From Massilia sp. Root133 (GTDB lineage: Bacteria; Pseudomonadota; Gammaproteobacteria; Burkholderiales; Burkholderiaceae_D), in NCBI RefSeq assembly GCF_001426525.1, contig NZ_LMEW01000033.1, forward strand, positions 398,820-462,819: a stretch of 64,000 bases of DNA, written 5' to 3'. The notes under the pieces are model-generated. The model saw nothing but the letters and a program-made list of their open reading frames with translations. It was not told where the DNA came from and made no database searches. Numbering within the stretch: position 1 is the stretch's first letter; each line of letters opens with the position of its first letter. Below are positions 9,286-17,937 of this stretch, in pieces. The position numbers and the translations under genes were made by a program.

Positions 9286-10602
9286 TCAGCCGTGCTGCAG
9301 CGGCCGGCGCGCGTACCAGCCGAACACGAGGATCAGCAGGTAGCACAGCGCGGGCACGGCGAGCGCGAGGCGCAGGCCGGCGGCGTCGGCGGCGTAGCCC
9401 GTGATCAACGGCACGATGGCTCCGCCGACGATGGCCACGCAGATCAGGCCCGAGCCTTCGGCCGCGCGCTCGCCCAGGCCTTCCGACGCCAGCGTGAAGA
9501 TGGTGGGGAACATGATCGAGTTGACGAGGCCGATGGCGAGCAGCGCCCAGCCCGATGTGGCGCCTTGCGTGGTGGCGGAGACGAGCAGCAGCAGGGCGGC
9601 GGTGGCGCCGGCGCCGGCCAGCACCTTGCCCGGCGCGCAGATGCGCAGGACGTAGGCGCCGAGGAAACGGCCGACCATGGCGCCGCCCCAGTACAGCGGC
9701 ACGTGCTTGCCTGCCGCTTCCGCGCCGAGGCCCAGCACGTCGTGCTGCATCAGGTAGTTGACGATCAGCGAGCCGACGGCCACTTCGGCGCCGACGTACA
9801 GGAAGATGCACAGGGTGCCGAACGCGAAGCGGGGCTGTTTCAGCAGGTCGAAGGCGCTCCACATGCTGCCGGCGGGATGAGGATGTTCGACGAGCTTGTT
9901 GCGGTTCGTCCAGACAAGGAGGGCGACGACGGCCAGCGCGACGGCCAGGGCGAGGTAGGTGTGCACGACGACCTGGCTCTCGGCCGCGCGGTAGGCGGCG
10001 AGCGCGTCGGCCGACAGGATCGCCTGGTCGACGTGGGCCAGCGAGCCGAGGATCAGGATGGCGCCGACGTACGGAAAGACGGTCGTGCCGAGCGAGTTGA
10101 AGGCCTGTGCGAAGGTCAGGCGGCTGGACGCGGTGGCGGGGGCGCCCAGCATCGAGATGAGCGGATTGGCCACGACCTGCACGATGGTGATGCCGGCGGC
10201 CAACACGAACAGCGCGAGCAGGAAGGTGATGAACATGCCGGACGAGGAGGCGGGAATGAACAGCAGGCAACCGGCCGTCATCGTGAGCAGGCCGACGACG
10301 GCCGTGCGCATGTAGCCGATGCGCTGCACGATGGCGGCGGCCGGCAGCGACACGATGAAATAGGCGGCAAAGAAGGCCGACTGCACGAGCATCGCCTGCG
10401 CGTACGACAGCGTGAACAGGTCTTTCAGTTTCGGGATGATGACGTCGTTCAGGCTCGTGATGCCGCCGAACGTGAAGAACAGGGCGAACACGAAAACGCG
10501 CAGGCTCGCGACCTGGGTGTTGGCGTGGGTAGTGGCGCCGCCCGGCTGGGCGGTACCGGCAGGATGGCCGATTTGCATGAGGGATCCAGGTGGGCGTGAC
10601 AA
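9286..10602 (-). CDS. FHS-family sugar:proton symporter (FucP/GluP-like MFS)
   Basis: A 438-residue integral membrane protein with about 12 hydrophobic segments. The first helix region reads FALFFTFGGITSLNDVIIPKLKDLF. This Asn-Asp motif is characteristic of the fucose/glucose/galactose MFS subgroup. Further matches are AFFAAYFIVSLPAA, VVANPLISMLG, FNSLGTTVFPYVGA and NSIMFPTIFTLA. A shorter start at 10578 is possible. The sugar is not predictable. It is monocistronic as far as can be seen. Confidence 0.9.
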   Translation of the reverse strand: MSRPPGSLMQIGHPAGTAQPGGATTHANTQVASLRVFVFALFFTFGGITSLNDVIIPKLKDLFTLSYAQAMLVQSAFFAAYFIVSLPAAAIVQRIGYMRTAVVGLLTMTAGCLLFIPASSSGMFITFLLALFVLAAGITIVQVVANPLISMLGAPATASSRLTFAQAFNSLGTTVFPYVGAILILGSLAHVDQAILSADALAAYRAAESQVVVHTYLALAVALAVVALLVWTNRNKLVEHPHPAGSMWSAFDLLKQPRFAFGTLCIFLYVGAEVAVGSLIVNYLMQHDVLGLGAEAAGKHVPLYWGGAMVGRFLGAYVLRICAPGKVLAGAGATAALLLLVSATTQGATSGWALLAIGLVNSIMFPTIFTLASEGLGERAAEGSGLICVAIVGGAIVPLITGYAADAAGLRLALAVPALCYLLILVFGWYARRPLQHG

Positions 10603-11000
10603 AGAGGTAGGAATATTACATCGCTTTGCGGGCCCGTAGTGGGTGTTCGGCCGCCAATCGTTAGAGTGAAATCGATCTCATGAATAGTTCATCAAGAAAC
10701 TACACTACACAGACAATGTCAAACCATGCATTGGGCATAGACGTTCAAAGGCCATTCGCCAATATGCGCTGGCTGGCGGTCGAGAAGACGCTGGTGGTGG
10801 CGGAGCCGCTGGACGGGGTGGAGGACGGGCGCGGCATCGTCGTCTTCGCCACGCCCGGCGTCGGGGTGGCGATGACGTATGCCGCCACCGATCCCGCCAT
10901 CATCAATGGCGAGAAGGTGGCTGGGTATCAGAAGTTGTTCGGGTCAGCCGGGCTGACGGCCGGGAACGACATTCACGCGAAGCGACAGAAGCAGCAAGGC
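10603..11000. other. 398-bp gap with no confident gene
   Basis: This lies between the sugar transporter and the 3' end of the broken ttcA. A frame opens at 10680 on the plus strand and runs on as an antisense shadow of ttcA to 11834. Its first about 100 residues have no recognisable domain, so it is not called as a gene. Confidence 0.5.
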
Positions 11001-11789
11001 TTACAGCGGCTGCAGCGGAATGGTCCCCGTCGCCGGCGTCGAGCACGGCTCCTCGTCGAACGCGATGTCGCCGGCCGGATTCGCCACGCCGTCCGCCTTC
11101 AGGTCCGTGAAGCCGAACATCTCGCGGTCCATCAGGTGCGACGGCACGACGGTCGACAGCGACGAGAAGATGTTTTCCACGCGGCCCGGATATTTCTTCT
11201 CCCAGTCGCGCAACATCGCCTTGATCTGTTTTCTCTGCAGGTTTTCCTGCGAGCCGCACAGGTCGCACGGGATGATCGGGAACTCCTTCACTTCCGCATA
11301 GCGTTCCGTATCCGCTTCCTTCACGTAGGCCAGCGGGCGGATCACGACGTGCTTGCCGTCGTCCGAGACGAGCTTGGCCGGCATGCCCTTGATCTTCGCA
11401 CCGAAGAACATGTTCAGGAAGAAGGTCTCGAGGATGTCGTCGCGGTGGTGGCCCAGGGCGATCTTCGTGCAGCCCAGTTCGTCCGCCACGCGGTACAGGA
11501 TGCCGCGTCGCAGGCGCGAGCACAGCGAGCACGTCGTCTTGCCTTCCGGGATCAGGCGCTTGACGATGCTGTACGTGTCCTGGTTCTCGATGTGGTACGG
11601 GATGCCCAGCTTGTCGAGATAGGCCGGCAGCACGTCGGCCGGGAAGTTCGGCTGTTTCTGGTCGAGGTTGACGGCGACGATGTCGAAGTGGATCGGAGCA
11701 CGCTCGCGCAAGGTCATCAGGATGTCCAGCAGCGCATAGCTGTCCTTCCATATGTGAATACCCTCGTGACCCGGGCGGTAGTTTCTCAT
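11001..11789 (-). pseudogene. ttcA: Host ttcA, 5'-truncated by island insertion
   Basis: This encodes the C-terminal 248 residues of tRNA-cytidine(32) 2-sulfurtransferase. From KDSYALLDIL onward it matches TtcA, with both CxxC pairs that hold the 4Fe-4S cluster (TTCSLCSRLRRG and IPCDLCGSQ) and GHHRDDILETFFLNMFF. The N-terminal part and the SGG half of the PP-loop SGGKDS are missing. Codons upstream of the Lys at 11745-11747 read foreign sequence (MRNYRPGHEGIHIW). The chimeric frame could still be translated but lacks the ATP-binding loop, so it is presumably inactive. The 5' half should lie beyond the right end of the island. Confidence 0.93.
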
Positions 11790-11802
11790 AGGAGAACCGG
11801 AA

Positions 11803-11850
11803 CCTCAAACTTTACATATTTTGACGTTATGTAATCTTTACACTTTGAGG
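11803..11850. repeat. Inverted and direct repeats at island left end
   Basis: CCTCAAA at 11803-11809 is mirrored by TTTGAGG at 11844-11850. Inside, CTTTACA occurs twice in direct orientation (about 11809 and 11836). It sits about 55 bp inside the ttcA junction in AT-rich sequence, a plausible recombinase arm-binding region. The function is inferred from position. Confidence 0.5.
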
Positions 11851-11999
11851 TAGAGAGCCCTAAAATTTTTTATTGCTGCTGTAGCATCCCTGCCACGACA
11901 ATGTTCAGAATTTGTTTCGATTCTAGCCCTCGGGACTTGCGGAAAGCATGTGTTGCCATGAGGCGTTTTCTGAATGTAAGTCCACTTGCAGTATGCGGT

Positions 12000-12323
12000 C
12001 TACTGCCCACTTGTCGACTCGGAGTTGGTTTTGCTACCTGCAACCAGGTTGTTGATGGAGAGGATCTCAGTTGTGATTCGTTCACAGAGTTCCTTGGGGC
12101 CCTCTGGTGTATCGGTGATGTAAGCTAGCATCAAGAGCGACAATGGATGAATTCCTATCACCGACGCGAGCTCTTCAAGCTTTGAGATTGTTGGCGATTT
12201 CATTCCCCGCTCCAGACTACTAAGGTAGGTGCGGCTCGACACCACCGAGAAGTCTTCCTGCGTGAGCCCACGGTTCTTCCTTGCCCTCTGAAGCCCTGCG
12301 CCGAATCGTTCCAGTAAACCCAT
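12000..12323 (-). CDS. XRE-family helix-turn-helix regulator
   Basis: A 107-residue protein. Residues 5-65 are a Cro/CI-type helix-turn-helix: LQRARKNRGLTQEDFSVVSSRTYLSSLERGMKSPTISKLEELASVIGIHPLSLL. The C-terminal about 40 residues are unassigned and may dimerise. It is the first gene inside the island's left end and is divergent from the unknown gene at 12414. An inverted repeat in their shared promoter region may be its operator. Confidence 0.85.
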   Translation of the reverse strand: MGLLERFGAGLQRARKNRGLTQEDFSVVSSRTYLSSLERGMKSPTISKLEELASVIGIHPLSLLMLAYITDTPEGPKELCERITTEILSINNLVAGSKTNSESTSGQ

Positions 12324-12360
12324 AAAGTACCCCGTGCAAAAGGCACGATGTACGCACGGC

Positions 12361-12391
12361 GAACACTTTAGGGCTACAATCTATAGTGTTC
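12361..12391. promoter_or_regulatory. Divergent promoter region with inverted repeat GAACACT/AGTGTTC
   Basis: Perfect 7-bp arms lie at 12361-12367 and 12385-12391, with starts 24 bp apart. They flank a TACAAT -10-like box at 12375-12380 facing right. The spacing places the arms about two helical turns apart, which suits a dimeric or tetrameric XRE repressor encoded next door. Confidence 0.5.
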
Positions 12392-12413
12392 ATTGTCAGA
12401 TCGAGGGGTCAAG

Positions 12414-12884
12414 GTGTTAACAACACAACAGGAGCATGCACTCCCAACGTTTCCATTTTCAAGCGGAGTTGGCGTAACTACGTGGCGTGCTGTGACGCTT
12501 CATCTAGGAACGCCATACGTATTTGTAAATTACGCTATCAGGCAGGGAAGAATGTGGCTTTCCCAGACGACTATCTTTTGGCGGCACGAGGATGTCTTGG
12601 GTTTCTGCAAGGCAACAAAAAAGGATAAGAAGCGTAAGTTACTCGATGTTTTTATGCTAGTTCCTGCTGTGGACGAGCTGGCGCATAAGTGGAGCGTGGC
12701 CTCAATCCGAGAAATTTTCGTGGGAAAGTACGAAGAGGACGACTTTCCGATCTACGTGACCATTGGCGGCGAGACCGTCGGCGGACTGGGATTTTTACCC
12801 TCTGAGAACGCTTCTTCGGACGATGAGTACAAAGGTTTGGAGCGTGTTTTCTGCGTAGCTTCAGCCACAATGTCGACGGACTAA
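12414..12884 (+). CDS. Hypothetical protein divergent from XRE regulator
   Basis: A 156-residue soluble protein of unknown family. The GTG start at 12414 is chosen because GAGGGG lies 5 bases upstream. A longer TTG start at 12393 overlaps the operator-like repeat. It has a hydrophobic/aromatic N-terminal half (TPYVFVNYAIRQGRMWLSQ), a basic KKDKKRK patch and an acidic tail. No catalytic motif is recognised. Divergence from the XRE gene suggests it is that regulator's target. Confidence 0.6.
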   Translation: MLTTQQEHALPTFPFSSGVGVTTWRAVTLHLGTPYVFVNYAIRQGRMWLSQTTIFWRHEDVLGFCKATKKDKKRKLLDVFMLVPAVDELAHKWSVASIREIFVGKYEEDDFPIYVTIGGETVGGLGFLPSENASSDDEYKGLERVFCVASATMSTD

Positions 12885-13006
12885 CTCTGCTTTGGATATG
12901 CAGAATTAGAACGTTCATAGCAATCTATAAAATAATTGCTTGAATTTTTCAAAAATTCGTGCCCATCGAGAAAAATGGTAATAGAAATTTTTCCTAATAT
13001 ATTACG

Positions 13007-13699
13007 ATGCCAATAAATGCTGGAGCAGGAAATTTAGAAGGAAACGCTCCCAATAAGATGGTTATTCCGACGTTCGATGGCCTGGACGTTTTGCCACCCG
13101 TTTTCCATATTGCGGATTTGACGATCAGATTCGGATGGAAGCCGCGGGAGTGCCTGCAGCGGCTTTTCCGTTGGAAAAGTCATGGAAAAGTGAAAGAGAT
13201 GGCCGGGCTATGCGGAATTTATGCAAATATCGCTACTCACCAATATCCGAACTGGGAACTCGGTTTTCGTATGGTGGCGCCTACGGCACTAGTGATCGGC
13301 ATTGAGATACTTCGTCGCGCCGGCTGGACTACCCAGATCCCATATGTGCCTACCGTCGCTGTTAGCGAAACTCACCGCATTCAGCTAGCCGAACATTTTG
13401 AAATCCTTGTGCAACCGCAAGAATGGTACAGCGAAATCGTAGATGGAGTTCAGTCGGGAGAGGGTATAGCCCTGCCACATTTGGCACCTGCTTGGGCTTT
13501 AGCGGACCTCATCAAGCGCGAGGGCTGGTGTGACTGTGGCCTCGGTCCCGACGACATATATTGGGGCATGGTAACTGAGAAGGATCAGATCGACTGGGCT
13601 AACGCGTGCACAGCTCTTGGTCTTGGTGCGTTGTCAATGAATCCCGACTCTAACCGAACTGATTACGGCGCACGGCCACCGAATTTCGCTAGCTTTTAG
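13007..13699 (+). CDS. AbiEi-like winged-helix protein (putative antitoxin/regulator)
   Basis: A 230-residue protein. Residues 25-70 look like the N-terminal winged helix of AbiEi-type antitoxins (VFHIADLTIRFGWKPRECLQRLFRWKSHGKV), then a GIYANI turn. The P...ALVIGIEILRRAGWTTQIP segment corresponds to the 'all genes with ... G-T-TQ' region of AbiEi proteins. No AbiEii nucleotidyltransferase toxin follows; the next gene, after 308 bp, is a phosphoesterase. Base composition is lower-GC than the flanking chromosome. The assignment is by pattern only, and a different winged-helix family is possible. Confidence 0.5.
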   Translation: MPINAGAGNLEGNAPNKMVIPTFDGLDVLPPVFHIADLTIRFGWKPRECLQRLFRWKSHGKVKEMAGLCGIYANIATHQYPNWELGFRMVAPTALVIGIEILRRAGWTTQIPYVPTVAVSETHRIQLAEHFEILVQPQEWYSEIVDGVQSGEGIALPHLAPAWALADLIKREGWCDCGLGPDDIYWGMVTEKDQIDWANACTALGLGALSMNPDSNRTDYGARPPNFASF

Positions 13700-14007
13700 C
13701 TGACTCGGCTTCGGCTTTGATGAGTTGTTGTAGTCAGCTCGGTCGAGTTGTCTAAGCTACAGCCAGGCCGCTAGCATAGAAAACGTTGGCTGAGCAAGGT
13801 ATTCTCATACTGAATAAGTTGGGAAAAAGGAATTATTCGGTTTTATTTGAACTCTAATAAAGCTGAATAAAGGCAGAGGGTCCGAATGACTAAACGGCAA
13901 CGAAAGCGACGGGTCAACGTCTGGCGCCAAGCTATCTTCTTGCTAGTTTCGCAACTCAGTATGTAGACCGAGGTTATCTTATTAGCACTATATTTTGGGA
14001 TTCCAGC
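13700..14007. other. 308-bp AT-rich intergenic region
   Basis: No frame or RNA gene is recognised. An imperfect hairpin CTGAATAA...TTATTCGG lies near 13,810-13,850 but lacks a clear T-tract. The promoter of the following gene presumably lies close to 13,980. Confidence 0.4.
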
Positions 14008-14822
14008 ATGCGGTTACTGATCCTATCCGACCTTCATCTAGAAGTATGGCGTGAACTTGCACCTCACATCGACATATCCATTAGTAGACCAGACGTTATT
14101 ATTTTGGCCGGTGACATTCATACAAAGGCTCGAGCCCCAGCATGGGCTGCAAAAACCTTTCCAGGGGTGCCCGTGCTCTACATCGCTGGTAACCACGAGT
14201 TTTACGGGGAACTCTTGAAAAGGTCGGGGCTGCACTCTACCAGGAATGCGAGATTTATCCGAACGTCCACTACCTCGATCGCGGAGAATATGTATTGCCG
14301 GGACTCCGCTTTCTGGGCACAACGCTATGGACCGACTTTGCACTTTTCGGAGTAGATCGCAAGTTGGGTGATATGGCGGACGTAGGTGCGGTGATGAACG
14401 ACTATCAACGGATTCGACTGGGAACGGCGGGGTACAGGAAACTGCGCCCACACGACACAGCAAGGTTGCACGCTGAACAAAAGCGTTGGCTCGAAGGGAA
14501 GCTCAACGAATCATTTGCCGGCCGTACTGTGGTTATTACCCACATGGCGCCATCGATGTCTTCCGTCGCACCAGAATACGGCGCGAATCCTGTCTCGGCG
14601 GCATTTTCTTCGAGGCTTGATGAATTAGTGGTCAAAGCTGACATCTGGATTCATGGGCGCACACACAGTAGCTTTGACTATCAATTAAGCAGATGTCGAG
14701 TAGTAGCAAACCCTCTCGGCTACATAATGCGTGATGGTCAGCCAGAGAATCAGAATTTCAACCCAGACCTAACTATTGAGATCAAAGATAATGTCAATGA
14801 CGAACCTGGGTTGTCAGCTTAG
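14008..14822 (+). pseudogene. Metallophosphoesterase, frameshifted
   Basis: The first frame gives the calcineurin-like motifs LSDLHLE, LAGDIH and AGNHEFYG, then runs out of homology. In the next frame translation resumes without a gap (VGAALYQECEIYPNVHYLDRG, then LRFLGTTLWTDF, VVITHMAPS and a late WIHGRTH). The two halves join if one base is added to the AAAA run at 14218-14221, so a single-base deletion broke the gene. The restored protein would be about 270 residues. The final motif is usually GHTH and here reads GRTH. The substrate is unknown. It could also be a sequencing error in the homopolymer. Confidence 0.82.
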
Positions 14823-14895
14823 GTTTAGAGGAACTGCCAAACCTAGATCTTAAAGGCTCGGATAGTATTATAAAACTACGCTTGTGGATTAGTAC

Positions 14896-15378
14896 ATGCT
14901 GGTCTTCCTGGATACAGAGTTCACTGACTTTCTCGAATGTGAGCTTATAAGCATTGGTATGGTGAGTGAGGATGGAAAATATGAGCTTTATCTGGAGCGA
15001 GCAGATTACCCACTAGAACGGTGCAATTCATTTGTCCGAGCTGCAGTGCTGCCGCAGCTGGGACAAGCTCAACCAGCGGTCACTTCAGTCCAGTTAATGG
15101 AGCGGCTAGCCGCTTGGTTTGCTGTGCTGCCACGAAATGTAACTATCGCCTGCGATAGCTTTACGGATTGGGAATTGCTGCTTGATGCACTCGGCGAGAT
15201 GCGTCCAGCCAATTTAAGAGGTCGTTTCGACATACGAACTTTAGTCGACTCGACTGTATTCCACCGCGCAGTAGTCCGGTACCACGAGCAACACGGTCCG
15301 TGGCATCACGCACTGCACGATGCGCGTGCGCATAGAATAGGGTGGTTAGCATGGATGGATGCAAAAAAAGGCACCTAA
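14896..15378 (+). CDS. DEDD-type 3'-5' exoribonuclease (Rv2179c-like)
   Basis: A 160-residue single-domain nuclease. Metal ligands are visible as LDTEF (Asp6, Glu8), an Asp in TIACDSFTDWELL, and the late HHALHDARAHRIGWLAW (His, then Asp four residues on). This is the DEDDh arrangement of the RNase T-like fold, in the compact form of mycobacterial Rv2179c. It probably degrades short RNA or oligonucleotides. It sits in island cargo beside broken genes and overlaps the end of the convergent DUF4041 remnant. Confidence 0.78.
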   Translation: MLVFLDTEFTDFLECELISIGMVSEDGKYELYLERADYPLERCNSFVRAAVLPQLGQAQPAVTSVQLMERLAAWFAVLPRNVTIACDSFTDWELLLDALGEMRPANLRGRFDIRTLVDSTVFHRAVVRYHEQHGPWHHALHDARAHRIGWLAWMDAKKGT

Positions 15379-15379
15379 A

Positions 15380-16060
15380 GCGTCTTTCAAAAATAGCCGG
15401 TCTTATTCTTCTGGCCTGAGTAGAAATAGCGACCAAGACGTCCGCTATCGGCTCAGCAAGCTGACGCTCCAACTCGAGAATCTCTCGGTACTCAGGCTCA
15501 GTAGCAGCAACCGTCCAGATAGCGTTGATACCCTGCTGCTCCGGGTACTCGCGAATTTCGCCAAGCGGCACTCAGAAGAATTCGTCGATCGGATTGATCT
15601 TGTTCACTTGGCAGCGCACGAATATGTTGTGCGGCTGAGACTCTAACACCACGGCGCGTCGTTCGACCAAACCATGGCGTACCCGTTGACGCCAAATGGC
15701 ACGCTGGCGTCGCCGAACTCAAGCGGTTCGAGCCGCCGGGTCGTGCCGTGCCCTCCAAAGCCGCCGATGTTGGAGATCACGGATACGTTGCCGCCCTTTG
15801 TCTGCTGGGTCGTCAACGGCGCGCTGGCTCCTAGACTCTGCTTCACTAAGCTCCGCCTATAGTTCGTGAAACGGAGCTTGAAATACTGCCCACTGTTCGT
15901 CGTTTGCCTTCGCTACCTAGGCCTGCACCTTAGCGATCGCCTTCTGTAGGGTATTCTCTTCCTCGGCGGCGTCCTTCAGCGCGCGTTCGATCTGCCGGCG
16001 CGCCTTTGCCTCTTCGCGGATCTGCTCACGGATACGGTGCTGCCGCTCTTTGTTAAGTAG
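15380..16060 (-). pseudogene. Decayed DUF4041 / T5orf172 (GIY-YIG) protein
   Basis: Three minus-strand pieces line up in order with one protein family. About 16,055-15,917 reads the coiled coil IREQIREEAKARRQIERALKDAAEEE, ending in a stop where relatives continue. About 15,810-15,643 reads TKGGNVSVISNIGGFG, TTRRLEPL, FGDASVPF and SNDAPW, a damaged GIY-YIG-like T5orf172 domain. About 15,630-15,400 reads NKINPIDEFF, then PLGEIREYPEQQGINAIWT and AATEPEYREILELE. The N-terminus is deleted, and stops and frameshifts separate the pieces. Such proteins occur in phages and defence islands. Confidence 0.75.
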
Positions 16061-16140
16061 AAATAATTTCAGGAATATTTTGTTGTGTTTTTTGTGGTTG
16101 CTCAGTATCATCGTGTCATTGCAACCTCAACAGGTGTTCC

Positions 16141-16743
16141 ATGCCGATCATTGCCCACAATGCCGCAGAACTTGCCATTCGTCCGTTCGCAGACCGCTTT
16201 GTCGAAGTCGTGCAGTCTTCTTTCAAAGATTGGCTCGAGGGGCCTTACGCGTCCCAGATGCAAACCAAGGCGTTCCGAGCCCAAGTCGTTTCGAACCAAA
16301 TGCGCGCGAATGCCAAGCGGATATTTGATGGGATGGATGGCATCAGGGTCGAGTCAGTGCCGCACTACACGGGTTTGCTAGTTGGCCGCGATCTTTTTAT
16401 CCGAATGAAAAAGGCAGACAAAAAGCTGTTGTCGCGCAACTACCCTACGCAAAATGCCTTGGCTTCCGTCGATCAGGATCGTGATTTACTTGGGGGGCTC
16501 GCTCGGCTGGAACTTGTATATCAGCTCAACGACGTCGGCACCGCGATCGAACGAATTGTGCTCCTGCAGCGACAAAAGCAGTCAGTGGTTTGGATGATCG
16601 ACTTGTTCGGTGCTTCACCAATGGCACAAAATGTCTTGCCGTTCGCTCCAGAACCGGCCGGTGAAGGAACCTCGGTGGCGAAACGCATTATGAAACCAAA
16701 ACGTAAGTCCGATAGCGAGAAGAAAGATGTATCGACTGGCTGA
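16141..16743 (+). CDS. Unknown protein paired with XRE-ImmA/IrrE gene
   Basis: A 200-residue, mostly helical soluble protein with no recognised domain. The end (about 175-200) is basic and Lys/Ser-rich (KRIMKPKRKSDSEKKD). Its last 17 bases overlap the start of the XRE-metallopeptidase gene, so the two are translationally coupled. This layout recurs in toxin-antitoxin and defence modules such as RosmerTA-like pairs. Membership in such a class is inference from architecture. Codon use is lower-GC than the chromosome. Confidence 0.6.
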   Translation: MPIIAHNAAELAIRPFADRFVEVVQSSFKDWLEGPYASQMQTKAFRAQVVSNQMRANAKRIFDGMDGIRVESVPHYTGLLVGRDLFIRMKKADKKLLSRNYPTQNALASVDQDRDLLGGLARLELVYQLNDVGTAIERIVLLQRQKQSVVWMIDLFGASPMAQNVLPFAPEPAGEGTSVAKRIMKPKRKSDSEKKDVSTG

Positions 16744-17812
16744 AAGTAATCAAGCCACACGGGGGGATTTGGTAGCGCTCCGACGCCGAATGTTGGCAAT
16801 GAGCCAAGCTGACTTGGCTCAAAGAACGGGAATGGCACAGGGGACATTGTCAAAAATTGAACAGGGATTGAAAGAAGCCAGTCCAGAGCAGAGCGAGCGA
16901 CTGGCGGCCGCCCTTAATTGTCCATCGTCATTCTTCGCGCAGTCTGAACGTGAATATGGTCCGCCTATGAGTGCGCACGCCATGTTCCGCAAAAAGTCGT
17001 CGGTTGGGCAGAAAGTGATCGACCGAGTGATCGCTGAATTAAATGTTCGCATCGCGCACGTGCGAAAGTTCTTGAGTTCGGTTGACCTTGAGCCAGAGCT
17101 TCCATTTCCCCATTACGATATTGACGACTTCGAAGGACGAGCAGATCTAGTCGCCGAGAGTGTACGTCGGGCTTGGCTTCTTCCTCGGGGACCAATCAGG
17201 TCACTAACTGAGTGCGCCGAACGCGCTGGCTGTCTCGTAGTGCATTGTGACCTCGAAGAAGCAAAAATTGACGGCGTAAGTTACCGGATTCCGGGTCTGC
17301 CGCCAATTATTTTCCTGAACTGGAATCAGCCCGCGGATCGGATGCGTTTTAGTCTAGCCCACGAGCTTGGTCATATGGTTATGCATGCTTATCCGAGTCC
17401 AAATATGGAGGAGGAAGCAGATCGGTTTGCGTCGGCGCTTTTGATGCCCGCTGGCGACATTGGTCCAGAATTGCGGGATCTATCGATCGACAAGGCGGCC
17501 TATATGAAGCCGGTATGGCGGGTGTCTATGGCAGCTTTGATCTATCGAGCCGGGGAATTAGGCCGAATTGATCGATATAAGTCCGAATATCTTTGGCGCC
17601 AAATGTCAACGAGAGGATTCAGGATTCGCGAGCCGCACCTGGTGGATTTCGAGCGAGAGAGAACAACCGTTATGGATGCGTTGGTAGCGAATACTGTAGA
17701 GGAGATGGGGTATTCTCCTGGCGAGTTAGTCCAGATGCTTCACTTAAACTATGACGAACTGGTGAACCTATACCAGTTGGAGCGGGCTGTAGGTCTTCGG
17801 GTTGTTAAGTGA
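16727..17812 (+). CDS. XRE HTH fused to ImmA/IrrE-type zinc metallopeptidase
   Basis: A 361-residue two-domain protein. Residues 10-70 are an XRE helix-turn-helix (LRRRMLAMSQADLAQRTGMAQGTLSKIEQG). Residues 190-260 are the COG2856 peptidase domain with the zinc motif HELGH (212-216) and a downstream Glu-rich helix (EEEADRFASALLMP) that gives the third ligand. Relatives cleave repressors or antitoxins to switch on mobile-element or stress genes. It overlaps the preceding unknown gene by 17 bases, so both are probably made together and self-regulated. Confidence 0.88.
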   Translation: MYRLAESNQATRGDLVALRRRMLAMSQADLAQRTGMAQGTLSKIEQGLKEASPEQSERLAAALNCPSSFFAQSEREYGPPMSAHAMFRKKSSVGQKVIDRVIAELNVRIAHVRKFLSSVDLEPELPFPHYDIDDFEGRADLVAESVRRAWLLPRGPIRSLTECAERAGCLVVHCDLEEAKIDGVSYRIPGLPPIIFLNWNQPADRMRFSLAHELGHMVMHAYPSPNMEEEADRFASALLMPAGDIGPELRDLSIDKAAYMKPVWRVSMAALIYRAGELGRIDRYKSEYLWRQMSTRGFRIREPHLVDFERERTTVMDALVANTVEEMGYSPGELVQMLHLNYDELVNLYQLERAVGLRVVK

Positions 17813-17937
17813 GCATAAACGTGGAAAAGAACAGTGATCAGACCGAAGTTAGACGGGTCCTAACGATGATACTCGGTACCAACGGCTGCTTAAAACCCTC
17901 TACTTGAAAGAGTGATTACAAATGGAAGGACTACGAC

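Noticed and set aside
9292..10599. Plus-strand open frame of 435 codons opposite the sugar transporter
   Set aside because: Shadow of the transporter; translation is Gly/Arg/Gln-rich with no domain.
10680..11834. 384-codon plus-strand frame
   Set aside because: Its main part is antisense to ttcA and it crosses the island junction, so it cannot be one ancestral gene.
14896..15378. Exoribonuclease as a fragment of RNase T or oligoribonuclease
   Set aside because: All metal-binding motifs and a complete short domain are present; it matches the compact Rv2179c-type length.
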